Assembly (NCBI RefSeq): GCF_004526345.1
Contig: NZ_CP038213.1
Coordinates: 2,728,001 to 2,792,000 of the forward strand
Length of the DNA: 64,000 nucleotides
Reading direction: 5' to 3'
DNA from: Ornithinimicrobium flavum
GTDB lineage: Bacteria; Actinomycetota; Actinomycetes; Actinomycetales; Dermatophilaceae
The notes beneath the pieces were generated by a model, which was not told where the DNA came from, did no database searches, and saw only the letters and a list, made by a program, of their open reading frames with translations. This document shows, one piece after another, positions 30,441 through 40,940 of this stretch (its first letter is position 1; each line of letters opens with the position of its first letter). The position numbers and the translations under genes are program-made.

Positions 30441-31673
30441 GTGCCGTCCCCGCTGCCCCCCACCGCCCGCGAGACCACCGCGTCCGCCGCCTGGCCGGTG
30501 CGCGTGCTGTCGATGAAGATCAGCGACTACGTGGACAAGATGTCACCGTTGTGGGTGGAGGGGCAGATCGTCGAGCTCAACCGCCGACCGGGCATGAGGA
30601 GAGCCTTCCTCACCCTGCGGGACACCGACGTGGACATGTCGTTGTCGGTCTCCATCCCCACCGGGGCGCTGGACGCGATGCCGAGCCCGCCGCAGACCGG
30701 GGCGCGGGTGGTGGTCCACGCCCGACCCACGTTCTGGACCAAGCGCGGGACCCTGCAGCTGGACGCGCGTCAGATGAGGCACGTGGGCGTGGGCGAGCTG
30801 CTCGCCCGCCTGGAGCACCTCAAGCAGCTGCTGCGCAGCGAGGGCCTGTTCGACCCCGCACGCAAACGACCCCTGCCCTTCCTGCCGCGCGGCATCGGTC
30901 TGGTCACCGGCCGCGCCACGGCGGCCGAGCACGACGTCCTCGCGGGGCTGCGCCGACGCTGGCCCGCCGCCCGGGTGGAGGTGCGGCAGGTGGCGGTCCA
31001 GGGAGCCGACACGGTCCCGCAGGTCACCGCCGCCCTGCGCGAGCTGGACGGGCTCGAGCACGTGGAGGTCATCATCGTCGCCCGCGGCGGTGGTGCCTTC
31101 GAGGACCTGCTGCCGTTCTCCAACGAGACCCTCGTGCGCGCGGTCGCGACGACCCGGACCCCCGTCGTGTCGGCGATCGGCCACGAGACGGACACCCCCC
31201 TCCTGGACTTCGTCGCCGACCTGCGGGCCTCCACCCCCACGCACGCGGCGGCGGCGGTGGTCCCCGACGTCGCCGACGAGCTGCGCGGCCTGGCGACGGT
31301 CCGGGCGCGGGCGCGGCGCTCCCTCGCGCTGCGCCTGACCCGGGAGCGGGAGCGGATCGCGCAGCTCATGGCCCGGCCGGTCATGGCCGACCGCGCGGCC
31401 ATCATCGAGCAGCACCAGCAGGAGGTGCTGGCCCTGCGCGCGCGGGGCCGGGCCCGGCTCGGGGAGCGGCTGACCCGTGAGCAGGACCGCGCCGAGCAGC
31501 TGCTGCGGCACCTGCGTGCGGTCTCCCCCCAGCACACGCTGGAGCGGGGGTATGCCGTGGTGCGGCACAGCGACGGCACGATCGTGCGCGACCGCGCCGA
31601 GGTCGAGGCCGACGAGCTGCTGCGGGTCACGGTCGCCCGCGGCGACTTCGCGGTGCGCCCGGTCACCGCCTGA
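30441..31673 (+). CDS. xseA: Exodeoxyribonuclease VII large subunit
   Basis: 410 aa. An N-terminal OB fold (LWVEGQIVELNRRPG; FLTLRD) is followed by the catalytic domain with PRGIGLVTGRATAAEHDVL, IVARGGGAFEDLLPF and SAIGHETDTPLLDFVADLRAS, then a long coiled coil and the ERGYAVV C-terminal motif. The complex degrades single-stranded DNA from both ends. GTG at 30441 was chosen over an in-frame start 50 codons upstream because the extension is Pro-rich shadow sequence and a -10 box lies just before the GTG. Unusually, xseB lies on the opposite strand, tail to tail. Confidence 0.95.
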   Translation: MPSPLPPTARETTASAAWPVRVLSMKISDYVDKMSPLWVEGQIVELNRRPGMRRAFLTLRDTDVDMSLSVSIPTGALDAMPSPPQTGARVVVHARPTFWTKRGTLQLDARQMRHVGVGELLARLEHLKQLLRSEGLFDPARKRPLPFLPRGIGLVTGRATAAEHDVLAGLRRRWPAARVEVRQVAVQGADTVPQVTAALRELDGLEHVEVIIVARGGGAFEDLLPFSNETLVRAVATTRTPVVSAIGHETDTPLLDFVADLRASTPTHAAAAVVPDVADELRGLATVRARARRSLALRLTRERERIAQLMARPVMADRAAIIEQHQQEVLALRARGRARLGERLTREQDRAEQLLRHLRAVSPQHTLERGYAVVRHSDGTIVRDRAEVEADELLRVTVARGDFAVRPVTA

Positions 31674-31725
31674 GCCGCACCCGGTCGGTTCTCGCCGCGC
31701 CGAGCCGGCCCGCCGCCCGCAAGCC

Positions 31726-32067
31726 TCAGGCGGTCGGCCCGTCCGGGTCGTCGCGGGCCTCGTCGTCGGCCCCGACGCGCGTGCCGTCCTCGTCCCCTGC
31801 CGGCGTGCCCGGACCCTCCCCGGTCCCGACCGTGACCTGCTCCCCCTGGCCCGTCGCCCGGTCCAGCGTGTCCTGGGCGGCGTCCAGCTTGGCCTGGCAG
31901 TGGGCGGCGAGCTGCTCACCGCGCTCCCAGAGCGCCATCGCCTCCTCCAGCGGCACCTGCCCGGACTCGATCCGGGACACGAGCCGGACCAGCTCGTCGC
32001 GGGCCTGCTCGTAGGAGAGGTCGGCGACGGGGGTCGGGTCCTGATCGGCGGGATCTGGGGTGCTCAC
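31726..32067 (-). CDS. xseB: Exodeoxyribonuclease VII small subunit
   Basis: 113 aa. The family core is LSYEQARDELVRLVSRIESGQVPLEEAMALWERGEQLAAHCQAKLDAA (about residues 17-64, family-typical). An acidic, Gly-rich C-terminal tail of about 45 residues is not part of the family domain. The ATG at 32067 begins MSTPDPADQ. It faces xseA (52 bases between stops), whereas most actinobacteria have xseA and xseB in one direction, so here the two subunits must come from separate transcripts. Confidence 0.93.
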   Translation of the reverse strand: MSTPDPADQDPTPVADLSYEQARDELVRLVSRIESGQVPLEEAMALWERGEQLAAHCQAKLDAAQDTLDRATGQGEQVTVGTGEGPGTPAGDEDGTRVGADDEARDDPDGPTA

Positions 32068-32151
32068 GCGGCCACCCTAACGGGACCGGGGTGCCGGGCC
32101 GCGTCCTCCTCCCGCACGGACCTGTCGCCCGGCGGGTCCTCCGCAGCCGCG

Positions 32152-32757
32152 TCAGTCGCGGATCTCGACCGCGTCCAGGAAGAGCTCGAGCTCGGTCGGG
32201 GGCAGGTCGTCGGTCGCGGTGACCACCACCGTCGACCCTCCGGTGACCTCCGGCCCCAGCACCCAGGCCTCCTCGGCGTTGCTCGGTCGCGGCCCCTCGA
32301 AGGTCTGCCAGGTCTGGTCCCCGAGCGGGCCGCCCAGGGTCTGCTCCCCCGTCCCGCTGCCCCCGCCGAGCACCTCCTCGGTCCACGCCGGGGTGATGTC
32401 GGAGGCCTGGTGCAGGGCGAGGTACTCCCCCGCGGGCGTCTGGAAGGACACGTGCCAGGTCCACACCCCCTCCACCTGGTCGTCGAACCGGGCAACGGTC
32501 GGTCGCCACCCCTCGCCGGGCTCCGGCACCCACACGGGGAAGTCCGCCCGGTCGACGGCGTAGGCCGCGGCGGGCGCCACCTCGGCGGGACGGGTCTGCT
32601 GCTCCTGGGGGTTGTAGGTGAGCGACCACCAGGCCAGCGCGAGCCCGGCCACGGGCAGCACGGAGTAGATCATGTTGCGGACGGTGTAGGAGGCCAGCCG
32701 CTTGCGCCGCTTGTCAGCGGGCCGCTGCGGGGCCTGCGCGGTGGGGGAACTGCTCAC
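32152..32757 (-). CDS. DUF4245 family membrane-anchored protein
   Basis: 201 aa. A short cytoplasmic N-terminus ending KRRKRL is followed by one membrane helix (about residues 30-48, MIYSVLPVAGLALAWWSLTY) and an extracytoplasmic domain starting near VDRADFPVWVPEPGEGW, with W-T-WHVSFQTPAGEYLALHQ. This fits DUF4245, a family of unknown function usually next to glpX, as here, where it is divergent from it. GTG at 32757 is the start giving this N-terminus. Confidence 0.85.
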   Translation of the reverse strand: MSSSPTAQAPQRPADKRRKRLASYTVRNMIYSVLPVAGLALAWWSLTYNPQEQQTRPAEVAPAAAYAVDRADFPVWVPEPGEGWRPTVARFDDQVEGVWTWHVSFQTPAGEYLALHQASDITPAWTEEVLGGGSGTGEQTLGGPLGDQTWQTFEGPRPSNAEEAWVLGPEVTGGSTVVVTATDDLPPTELELFLDAVEIRD

Positions 32758-32778
32758 CGGTCCATGGTCGCACGGGGA

Positions 32779-32784
32779 TAGGCT
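32779..32784 (+). promoter_or_regulatory. -10 box for glpX, overlapping a leftward box
   Basis: TAGGCT (32779-32784) points to glpX, giving a 5' leader of about 35 bases with AAGGAG. On the other strand, TATCCC (32780-32775) could serve the DUF4245 gene, so the two promoters overlap. Confidence 0.45.
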
Positions 32785-32823
32785 GGGTCGGCCGCACGTT
32801 TCCGGACGAAGGAGTCGCACGAG

Positions 32824-33846
32824 ATGGCCACCGATCGCGCACCCGCCACCGACCAGGTCCTCCCCGACCGCAACCTCGCCCTCGAGCTGGTCCGGGTGAC
32901 CGAGGCGGCGGCGCTGGCCGCCGGACGGTGGGTGGGGCGCGGGGACAAGAACCTCGCCGACAACGCCGCGGTCGAGGCGATGCGCAAGGTCATCTCCTCC
33001 GTCGCGATGACCGGCGTCGTGGTCATCGGCGAGGGCGAGAAGGACGAGGCGCCGATGCTCTACAACGGGGAGCACGTCGGCGACGGCACCGGCCCGCAGG
33101 TCGACGTCGCGGTGGACCCCGTCGAGGGCACGACGCCGACCGCGAAGGGGATGGACAACGCGATCTCGGTGATCGCGGTGTCCGAGCGCGGCACCATGTA
33201 CGACCCCTCTGCCGTGTTCTACATGGACAAGCTCGTCGTGGGACCGGACGTCGCGGACCGGGTCGACATCCGGCTGCCCATCCGGGAGAACCTGCGCCGG
33301 GTCGCCCGGGCGAAGAAGAAGTTCGTCGACGACGTCACGGTCGTCATGCTCGACCGCCCCCGCCACGCCGACTACGTGGAGGAGGTCCGTCGCGCCGGCG
33401 CGCGGCTGCGGTTCATCAGCGACGGCGACGTGGCCGGTGCCCTCTCGGCGGCCCGCGAGGAGGGCTCCGCGGACATCCTGCTGGGGATCGGCGGCACCCC
33501 GGAGGGGATCATCACGGCGTGCGCCATGAAGGCCCTGGGCGGCGTCATCCAGGGCAGGCTGTGGCCGCGGGACGACGAGGAGCGGCAGAAGGCGATCGAC
33601 GCGGGCCACGACCTGGACCGGGTGCTCATGACCGACGACCTGGTCACCGGCGACAACTGCTTCTTCGCCGCCACCGGCATCACGAGCGGTCAGCTGCTGC
33701 GCGGGGTGCGCTACGGCTCCGGCACCGCCGTCACCCAGTCCCTCATCATGCGCTCGCGCTCGGGCACCATCCGCGAGGTCGTGTCCCACCACCGCCTGGA
33801 CAAGGTGGCCCGGATCGCCGACGCGTACGCGCCGGACGCCGTCTGA
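32824..33846 (+). CDS. glpX: Fructose-1,6-bisphosphatase class II
   Basis: 340 aa. Gluconeogenic enzyme of the lithium-sensitive phosphatase fold: [15 protein letters not shown] and [21 protein letters not shown] hold the metal-binding residues, with [10 protein letters not shown] and [20 protein letters not shown] for the sugar phosphate. AAGGAG lies 9 bases before the ATG. This is the only FBPase class in most actinobacteria. The PfkB-type kinase gene follows by 10 bases. Confidence 0.97.
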   Translation: MATDRAPATDQVLPDRNLALELVRVTEAAALAAGRWVGRGDKNLADNAAVEAMRKVISSVAMTGVVVIGEGEKDEAPMLYNGEHVGDGTGPQVDVAVDPVEGTTPTAKGMDNAISVIAVSERGTMYDPSAVFYMDKLVVGPDVADRVDIRLPIRENLRRVARAKKKFVDDVTVVMLDRPRHADYVEEVRRAGARLRFISDGDVAGALSAAREEGSADILLGIGGTPEGIITACAMKALGGVIQGRLWPRDDEERQKAIDAGHDLDRVLMTDDLVTGDNCFFAATGITSGQLLRGVRYGSGTAVTQSLIMRSRSGTIREVVSHHRLDKVARIADAYAPDAV

Positions 33847-33856
33847 GGGTGCCGGG

Positions 33857-34786
33857 ATGAGCGGACCGGCCGTGCTCACCGTCGGTGAGGCCCTCGTCGA
33901 CGTGGTCGTGCCGGCCGGGGGCGGGGCGAGCACCGAGCACGTCGGCGGCTCACCGGCCAACGTGGCCATCGGGCTGGCCGCCCTCGGTCACGCCAGCCGG
34001 CTCACGGCGCACCTGGGCACCGACCCGTACGGTGACCGGGTTGCGGCCCACCTCAGCCGGTACGGCGTCGAGCTGACGCCGGGGTCCCGGACCGCCCGGC
34101 GCACCTCGACGGCGACCGCCCGGCTGGACGAGGACGGGGTGGCCACCTACGACTTCGACCTCACGTGGCGGGTCGGTCCCCAGGACCTCGAGGGGGTCGG
34201 CCACCTGCACACGGGCTCGGTCGCGGCGACCCTGGAGCCCGGAGGGACCGCCGTGGTGGACCTGCTGGCCCGCGCGCGCACGCACGACGACGCGACCGTG
34301 TCCTACGACCCCAACGCCCGCCCCACGATCATGGGCGAACCGCGGGACGCCCGGCAGCGCATCGAGGAGTGCGTCGGGCGCTCCGACGTGGTCAAGGCCT
34401 CCCTCGAGGACGTCGAGTGGCTCTACCCCGGGGCGGAGGTCGAGGCGGTCGTCCGTGAGTGGGGACGGCTCGGGCCGCTCCTGGTCGTCGTGACCCGCGG
34501 GGGCGACGGGCCCCTGGTGCACCGCCCGGCCTCCGGGGAGGTCCTGGACCTGCCCGCCCGCGACGTGCCGGTCGTCGACACGGTCGGGGCCGGCGACTCC
34601 TTCATGGCCGGGCTGCTCTCGGGTCTGCTGGACGCCGGGCTCCTCGGCTCGGCGCGGGCCCGGGACCGGCTGCGGGTCGCCGACAAGGACGCCGTCCTGG
34701 CGGCCGTGGACCGTGCCGTCGCCACCGCCAGCTGGACGGTGGGGCGGGCCGGCGCGGCCGCACCCACCCGGACCGACCTGTCCTGA
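33857..34786 (+). CDS. PfkB-family carbohydrate kinase
   Basis: 309 aa ribokinase-fold kinase. The N-terminal signature lies in EHVGGSPANVAIGLAALG. The C-terminal signature is VDTVGAGDSFMAGLL, with catalytic Asp247. Fructokinase or a related sugar kinase is likely. Its position directly after glpX, with a 10-base gap, suggests a role in fructose or fructose-phosphate metabolism, but the sugar is not certain. The ATG at 33857 has only a weak upstream purine stretch. Confidence 0.9.
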   Translation: MSGPAVLTVGEALVDVVVPAGGGASTEHVGGSPANVAIGLAALGHASRLTAHLGTDPYGDRVAAHLSRYGVELTPGSRTARRTSTATARLDEDGVATYDFDLTWRVGPQDLEGVGHLHTGSVAATLEPGGTAVVDLLARARTHDDATVSYDPNARPTIMGEPRDARQRIEECVGRSDVVKASLEDVEWLYPGAEVEAVVREWGRLGPLLVVVTRGGDGPLVHRPASGEVLDLPARDVPVVDTVGAGDSFMAGLLSGLLDAGLLGSARARDRLRVADKDAVLAAVDRAVATASWTVGRAGAAAPTRTDLS

Positions 34787-34805
34787 TCGCGCGCGGCCAC
34801 GGCAC

Positions 34806-34811
34806 TAGGCT
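34806..34811 (+). promoter_or_regulatory. -10 box of leaderless carbonic anhydrase gene
   Basis: TAGGCT (34806-34811) lies 7 bases before the ATG at 34819, so transcription should start at the start codon. Confidence 0.55.
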
Positions 34812-34818
34812 GTGGCCC

Positions 34819-35331
34819 ATGGTGACCCCCTCCCCCCGCAGCGACTTCGACGACCTGCTGGAGGCCAACCGGAGCTACGCCAAGGGCTTCGCCCTCGGCG
34901 GTTTCGACGGCGTGGCCCGTGCCGGTGTGGCCGTGGTGACGTGCATGGACTCCCGGATCCAGCCGCTGAAGATGCTGGGTCTCAAGCACGGCGACGCCAA
35001 GATCTTCCGCAACCCCGGTGGCCGCATCACCGACGCCGCCCTCGAGGCGATCGTCCTGGGCGTCCACCTGCTCAACGTCAGCCGGGTGCTCATCGTCCCG
35101 CACACGCGGTGCGCCATGACGAAGATGAGCGAGAACGAGCTGCGCGAGAAGATCTCCGAGGTGTCCGGCCAGGACGCGTGGTGGCAGCACTTCCACGTGG
35201 TGCCCGACCAGCGGGCAGCGCTCGTCGAGGACGTGCACCGGGTCACCAGCCACCCCCTGGTCCAGGGGCGCGTCCAGGTCGGGGGTTTCCTCTACGACGT
35301 CGACACGGGCCTGCTCGAGCAGCTCGTCTGA
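34819..35331 (+). CDS. Beta-class carbonic anhydrase
   Basis: 170 aa. Interconverts CO2 and bicarbonate with zinc held by Cys42 (in CMDSR), His95 and Cys98 (in PHTRC). Asp44 and Arg46 form the catalytic dyad. KIFRNPGGRI is family-typical. This is the short, Rv1284-like kind. The ATG at 34819 is placed by the leaderless promoter; the in-frame open stretch upstream is a shadow of the kinase gene. Confidence 0.94.
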   Translation: MVTPSPRSDFDDLLEANRSYAKGFALGGFDGVARAGVAVVTCMDSRIQPLKMLGLKHGDAKIFRNPGGRITDAALEAIVLGVHLLNVSRVLIVPHTRCAMTKMSENELREKISEVSGQDAWWQHFHVVPDQRAALVEDVHRVTSHPLVQGRVQVGGFLYDVDTGLLEQLV

Positions 35332-35349
35332 GGCTGCTGACGCGTCACG

Positions 35350-35355
35350 TAGTCT
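35350..35355 (+). promoter_or_regulatory. -10 box of leaderless mauE-like gene
   Basis: TAGTCT (35350-35355), seven bases, then the ATG at 35363. Confidence 0.55.
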
Positions 35356-35362
35356 GATCGTC

Positions 35363-36421
35363 ATGTCTCCCGCCCTCGCGCTCGCGCCCCTCACCCTGGC
35401 GGCCGTGCTGGTCCTCAGCGGGCTCGCCAAACGGCCCGACCCGTCCTCCACGCACAGCATGATGCGGCTGCTGCGGCTGCCGGCGCCGGTGGCCACGATG
35501 CCCACCGCACGGGCGTTGCCCTGGGGCGAGATCGGGACGGCCGCGCTGCTCCTCACACCCTGGCGGTGGACGTACGCCCTGGGGGCGCTCGCCGCCCTGG
35601 GCCTCTTCCTCACGTTCTGGGTGGTCATCGCCCGGGCCATGACCTTCGACCCGCGCCCCACCTGCGGCTGCTTCGGACGGGTCGGTGACCACCGGATCAA
35701 CGGCCGGACGGTGACCCGCAACACCGTCCTGGTCGGGCTGGCGCTGATCGCTGGTTGGATCGCCCTGCAGGGCCGATCCGCGACCGGCCTGCTGGCCGAC
35801 TTCTCGACCGACGACTGGCTGTGGCTGGCTCTCGCCGTGGCCCTGGCTGCAGTGACCTTCCTCGTGCTCGGCGGAGCGCCGACCGGTCAACGGCCCGCGC
35901 GGGCCGGTCGGCGGGCCCGCCAGGACCAGGCGACCCCGTCGTCGCAGGAGGAGACGGCGGAGCTGGAGTACGTGCGGACGCCCATCCCGCGCGGGGTGCT
36001 CGTCGACCGCGACCACCAGACCGTCTCCCTGCACGCGCTGGCCCGCCAGCAGGCCCAGCTGGTCGTCCTCGCCAACTGCTGGTGCGGCAGCACCGTCGCG
36101 GCGATCGACCGGTTGCCCGCCTGGCGGGATCGGCTCCCCCAGCTGGGCGTCCAGCTCGTCCACACCCTCCGCCCCTTCGACGAGCCGCGGCTGGCCACCA
36201 CGACGGGCGTGTGGTGGGACCCGGGGGCCACCGTCTACGAGACCCTTCGGGCGGGCGCGAGCCCCGCCGCCGTCCTGCTCGGGGCCGACGGTCTGCTGGC
36301 GGGAGGGCCCGTCAACGGCGTCGAGCAGATCGAGGAGTTCGTCGCCGACATCGCCGCGGAGCTGGCCCCCACGGGTCCCGAGCCGCCCGCCGAGACGGGC
36401 GCCGCCCACCCCCAGACCTGA
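35363..36421 (+). CDS. MauE/DoxX-like membrane protein fused to a thioredoxin-like domain
   Basis: 352 aa. Residues 1-175 are a MauE-type membrane domain with about five helices and the conserved Cys pair CGCFGR (101-106). After a basic linker ([12 protein letters not shown]), residues 205-335 look like an extracytoplasmic thioredoxin-fold or TlpA-like domain: ANCWCGST (Cys239, Cys241) at the active-site position and ASPAAVLLGADGLLAGGPVNG as the cis-Pro strand. The active site is C-x-C, not the usual C-x-x-C. In methylamine utilisation, MauE and MauD are separate proteins. Here the two roles appear fused; disulfide handling in the envelope is the likely job (inference). Confidence 0.8.
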   Translation: MSPALALAPLTLAAVLVLSGLAKRPDPSSTHSMMRLLRLPAPVATMPTARALPWGEIGTAALLLTPWRWTYALGALAALGLFLTFWVVIARAMTFDPRPTCGCFGRVGDHRINGRTVTRNTVLVGLALIAGWIALQGRSATGLLADFSTDDWLWLALAVALAAVTFLVLGGAPTGQRPARAGRRARQDQATPSSQEETAELEYVRTPIPRGVLVDRDHQTVSLHALARQQAQLVVLANCWCGSTVAAIDRLPAWRDRLPQLGVQLVHTLRPFDEPRLATTTGVWWDPGATVYETLRAGASPAAVLLGADGLLAGGPVNGVEQIEEFVADIAAELAPTGPEPPAETGAAHPQT

Positions 36422-36433
36422 GCCGGCCCCCTC

Positions 36434-37780
36434 CTACAGGGCCAGGCGCTCGCTGACCACCCCGGCGAGGCGGTCGGCATACCCCTGGGCCCGCTCCTGC
36501 GCGTCGGCCTCGACCATGACCCGCACGAGCGGCTCGGTGCCGGACTTGCGCAGCAGCACGCGCCCGCTGCTCCCGAGCTCGGCCTCGACGGCGGCGACCG
36601 CGTCCAGGACCCCCGCGTCGGACCCGACGCGGTCCTTGTCCACCCCCCTGACGTTCACGAGCACCTGCGGCAGCCGCGTCATCACCGCGGCGAGCTCCTG
36701 CAGGGGGCGCCCGGAGCTGACCACCCGCTGGGCGAGGGACAGGGCGGTGAGGACCCCGTCGCCGGTCGTGCCGTGGTCGAGCATGATGACGTGGCCCGAC
36801 TGCTCCCCGCCCAGGGAGTACCCGTGGGACCGCATCTCCTCCAGCACGTAGCGGTCCCCGACCGCGGTCTGCACCACGCGGACACCCTCGCGCTCCATGG
36901 CCTGGAGCAGTCCGAGGTTGCTCATCACGGTGGCCACCAGGGTGTCGTCCCGGAGCCGGCCACCCTCGTGCATCGACACCGCCAGGATGGCCATGATCTG
37001 GTCGCCGTCCACCTGACCTCCGCGGGCGTCCACGGCCAGGCAGCGGTCGGCGTCCCCGTCGAAGGCCACGCCCATGTCGGCCCCGCGCAGACGCACCGCC
37101 TCCTGCAGCCGACCCAGGTGGGTGGACCCGTAGCCGTCGTTGATGTTGAGCCCGTCCGGCTCCCCGCCGATGAGGTCGACGGTGGCGCCGGCACGGCGGA
37201 AGACCTCCGGCCCCACGTGCGAGGCCGCGCCGTGGGCGGCGTCCAGCACGATCCGCAACCCGTCGAGCCGGCCCGGCACCGCCTGCTGCAGGTGGCTCAT
37301 GTAGAACTCGGCGCCCTCGGGGAAGGGGCGGATCCGGCCGACGGCGGCGCCCGTCGGCCGCTCCCACTCGTCGCCGACCCGGTCGGAGATGCGGTCCTCG
37401 ATCTCGTCGGCGAGCTTGTGCCCGCCGCGGGCGAAGAACTTCAGGCCGTTGTCCGGCATCGCGTTGTGCGACGCCGACAGCATGGCCCCCATCTCGGCGT
37501 TCATCCGCTGGGTGAGGTAGGCGATCGCGGGCGTGGGCAGGACCCCCGCGTCGAGCACGTCCACGCCGGCCGAGGCCAGCCCCGCCATGACCGCGCTGGA
37601 CAGGAACTCACCGGAAGCCCGCGGGTCGCGGCCCACCACCGCGCTGGCCCGGGCGCCGCCGAAGACGCTCTGACCGCCCAGCTCGTGGGCGACCGCGACG
37701 GACAGGTCCATCGCCAGCTCGGCGGTGATGTCCTTGTTCGCCAGCCCTCGCACGCCGTCGGTGCCGAAGAGTCGTGCCAT
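36434..37780 (-). CDS. glmM: Phosphoglucosamine mutase
   Basis: 448 aa. Converts glucosamine-6-phosphate to glucosamine-1-phosphate for UDP-GlcNAc and peptidoglycan. Phosphoserine 104 lies in SASHN, the metal loop is DGDADRC, the sugar loop lies in GGEQSGHV and the phosphate loop is [11 protein letters not shown]. The ATG at 37780 ([12 protein letters not shown], canonical) follows GGAGGA by 8 bases; the 30-codon upstream extension is rejected. A TACACT box lies at 37836-37831. In most relatives glmM follows rplM-rpsI directly; here a protease gene intervenes. Confidence 0.97.
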   Translation of the reverse strand: MARLFGTDGVRGLANKDITAELAMDLSVAVAHELGGQSVFGGARASAVVGRDPRASGEFLSSAVMAGLASAGVDVLDAGVLPTPAIAYLTQRMNAEMGAMLSASHNAMPDNGLKFFARGGHKLADEIEDRISDRVGDEWERPTGAAVGRIRPFPEGAEFYMSHLQQAVPGRLDGLRIVLDAAHGAASHVGPEVFRRAGATVDLIGGEPDGLNINDGYGSTHLGRLQEAVRLRGADMGVAFDGDADRCLAVDARGGQVDGDQIMAILAVSMHEGGRLRDDTLVATVMSNLGLLQAMEREGVRVVQTAVGDRYVLEEMRSHGYSLGGEQSGHVIMLDHGTTGDGVLTALSLAQRVVSSGRPLQELAAVMTRLPQVLVNVRGVDKDRVGSDAGVLDAVAAVEAELGSSGRVLLRKSGTEPLVRVMVEADAQERAQGYADRLAGVVSERLAL

Positions 37781-37830
37781 CGTCGTCCGTCCTCCGTCGT
37801 CCAGTCCTCGACCCGGTGGGGCCGACAGGC

Positions 37831-37836
37831 AGTGTA
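37831..37836 (-). promoter_or_regulatory. -10 box for glmM
   Basis: TACACT (37836-37831), 50 bases upstream of the glmM start, with a good ribosome site between. Confidence 0.4.
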
Positions 37837-37887
37837 TGCCGCCCGCGGCCTCCCGTCGGTGCCGCTGCACGCCGCAGGTATGGAGGG

Positions 37888-37931
37888 GGTCAAGAACAGG
37901 TCAACGGATCCCCAAGGACCGGTCAGAATTC
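37888..37931 (+). promoter_or_regulatory. Phased 11-base direct repeats upstream of protease 1
   Basis: Four consecutive 11-base units: GGTCAAGAACA, GGTCAACGGAT, CCCCAAGGACC (degenerate) and GGTCAGAATTC. Three begin GGTCA. This is the architecture of Streptomyces PHO boxes and other response-regulator sites. It ends about 100 bases before the protease start codon. Confidence 0.45.
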
Positions 37932-37985
37932 GGTACAGATCTCTCGTGGCCACTGGCGTGGCGGGACGTCCGGCAGCACGCTGAT

Positions 37986-38003
37986 CCGGTGCCGCCGCAC
38001 CGG
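37986..38003 (+). other. Short hairpin in the protease 1 leader
   Basis: CCGGTGC (37986-37992) and GCACCGG (37997-38003) form a perfect 7-bp stem with a 4-base loop, 30 bases before the ATG. It may stabilise the leader; no known element is recognised. Confidence 0.35.
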
Positions 38004-38033
38004 CGCGGCGGCCCGGTCCCTCAAGGAGTCCTC

Positions 38034-39767
<1,734 letters not shown>

Positions 39768-39780
39768 CCGTCCCCGGACG

Positions 39781-39822
39781 CCACGACGGGCGCGACACCC
39801 AAGGGTGTCGCGCCCGTCGTGG
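39781..39822. terminator. Bidirectional terminator hairpin, perfect 20-bp stem
   Basis: 39781-39800 pairs base for base with 39803-39822 around the dinucleotide AA (effectively a short loop). It lies between the convergent protease 1 and rpsI genes, 13 bases after the protease stop and 41 bases after the rpsI stop. Confidence 0.85.
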
Positions 39823-39862
39823 TGCGCGGTCGGTGGGCGGCGCGTGGCCGCCCACCACCGGG

Positions 39863-40363
39863 TCAGCGCTTGCTGTACTGCGGCGCCTTGCGGGCCTTCT
39901 TCAGACCAGCCTTCTTGCGCTCGGGGACGCGGGCGTCACGCGTGAGCAGGCCGGCCTTCTTCAGGGCCGGGCGGTTCAGCTCGGCGTCCACGCCGTTGAG
40001 CGAGCGGGCCACGCCGAGGCGCACCGCACCGGCCTGGCCGGAGGGGCCGCCGCCGTGCACGCGGACGAGCACGTCGTACGCACCGTCCAGCTCGAGCAGG
40101 GTCAGCGGCTCGTTGGCGATCTGCTGGTGCACCTTGTTGGGGAAGTACTCCTGCAGGGTGCGGCCGTTGATCTTCCACTCGCCGGTGCCCGGGACGATCC
40201 GGACCCGGGCGACGGCCTGCTTGCGGCGGCCGGTGGCGGCACCGGGGGCGGACGCGCTGGGACGCGCGGCGGCCTCGGTGGGCGCGGAGGACTCCGTGGT
40301 GTACTCGGAGATCGCGTTCTCGTCGAACTCGTCGTTCTCGACGTCGGGGGTGATGTCGGTCAT
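39863..40363 (-). CDS. rpsI: 30S ribosomal protein S9
   Basis: 166 aa. The core starts at [19 protein letters not shown] and ends with the conserved basic tail KAPQYSKR that reaches the P site. An N-terminal acidic, Ala/Ser-rich extension of about 45 residues is typical of actinobacterial S9. It follows rplM by 16 bases in one operon. Confidence 0.98.
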   Translation of the reverse strand: MTDITPDVENDEFDENAISEYTTESSAPTEAAARPSASAPGAATGRRKQAVARVRIVPGTGEWKINGRTLQEYFPNKVHQQIANEPLTLLELDGAYDVLVRVHGGGPSGQAGAVRLGVARSLNGVDAELNRPALKKAGLLTRDARVPERKKAGLKKARKAPQYSKR

Positions 40364-40379
40364 GTCTGGTCCCTGTTCC

Positions 40380-40823
40380 TTACTGCGCGACCTGGGAGAG
40401 CTCGAACGGCACGGGCTGCTGCGCCGCGTGCGGGTGGCTGTCGCCGGCGTAGACCTTGAGCTTGCTCAGCATCTGACGGCCCAGCGAGTTCTTCGGAAGC
40501 ATGCCGCTGACGGCCTTCTCTACGGCGCGGGTCGGGTGCTTCTCCAGCAGCTGCTGGTAGGTCTCCGCCTTCAGGCCACCGGGGTAGCCGGAGTGGCGGT
40601 AGGCCTTCTTCTGCTCCAGCTTGGCGCCGGTGAGGGCGATCTTGTCGGCGTTGATGATGATGACGAAGTCACCGGTGTCCACGTGCGGGGCGAAGATGGT
40701 CTTGTGCTTGCCGCGCAGCAGGATCGCGGTCTGGGACGCCAGGCGACCCAGGACGACGTCCGTGGCGTCGATGACGTGCCAGGCGCGGGTGACCTCGCTG
40801 GCCTTGGGGGTGTAGGTACGCAT
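40380..40823 (-). CDS. rplM: 50S ribosomal protein L13
   Basis: 147 aa, full length: [20 protein letters not shown] at the start, [21 protein letters not shown] and [13 protein letters not shown]. It is first in the rplM-rpsI operon. The leader contains GAAGGTAAGG before the ATG, and a TAGACT box lies at 40868-40863. Confidence 0.98.
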   Translation of the reverse strand: MRTYTPKASEVTRAWHVIDATDVVLGRLASQTAILLRGKHKTIFAPHVDTGDFVIIINADKIALTGAKLEQKKAYRHSGYPGGLKAETYQQLLEKHPTRAVEKAVSGMLPKNSLGRQMLSKLKVYAGDSHPHAAQQPVPFELSQVAQ

Positions 40824-40862
40824 CTGCCTTACCTTCAGTCTGAGTGATGGGGCAACCGTTCA

Positions 40863-40868
40863 AGTCTA
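40863..40868 (-). promoter_or_regulatory. -10 box for rplM-rpsI
   Basis: TAGACT (40868-40863) with a TTGGGT-like -35 about 17 bases upstream (40891-40886); leader of about 35 bases. Confidence 0.5.
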
Positions 40869-40940
40869 CCGGCGCTCCCGGCCCCACCCAAACCGGACGA
40901 AGCCGCAGGTCAGGACGCATGCTGGCACCGTCGGTCGAGC

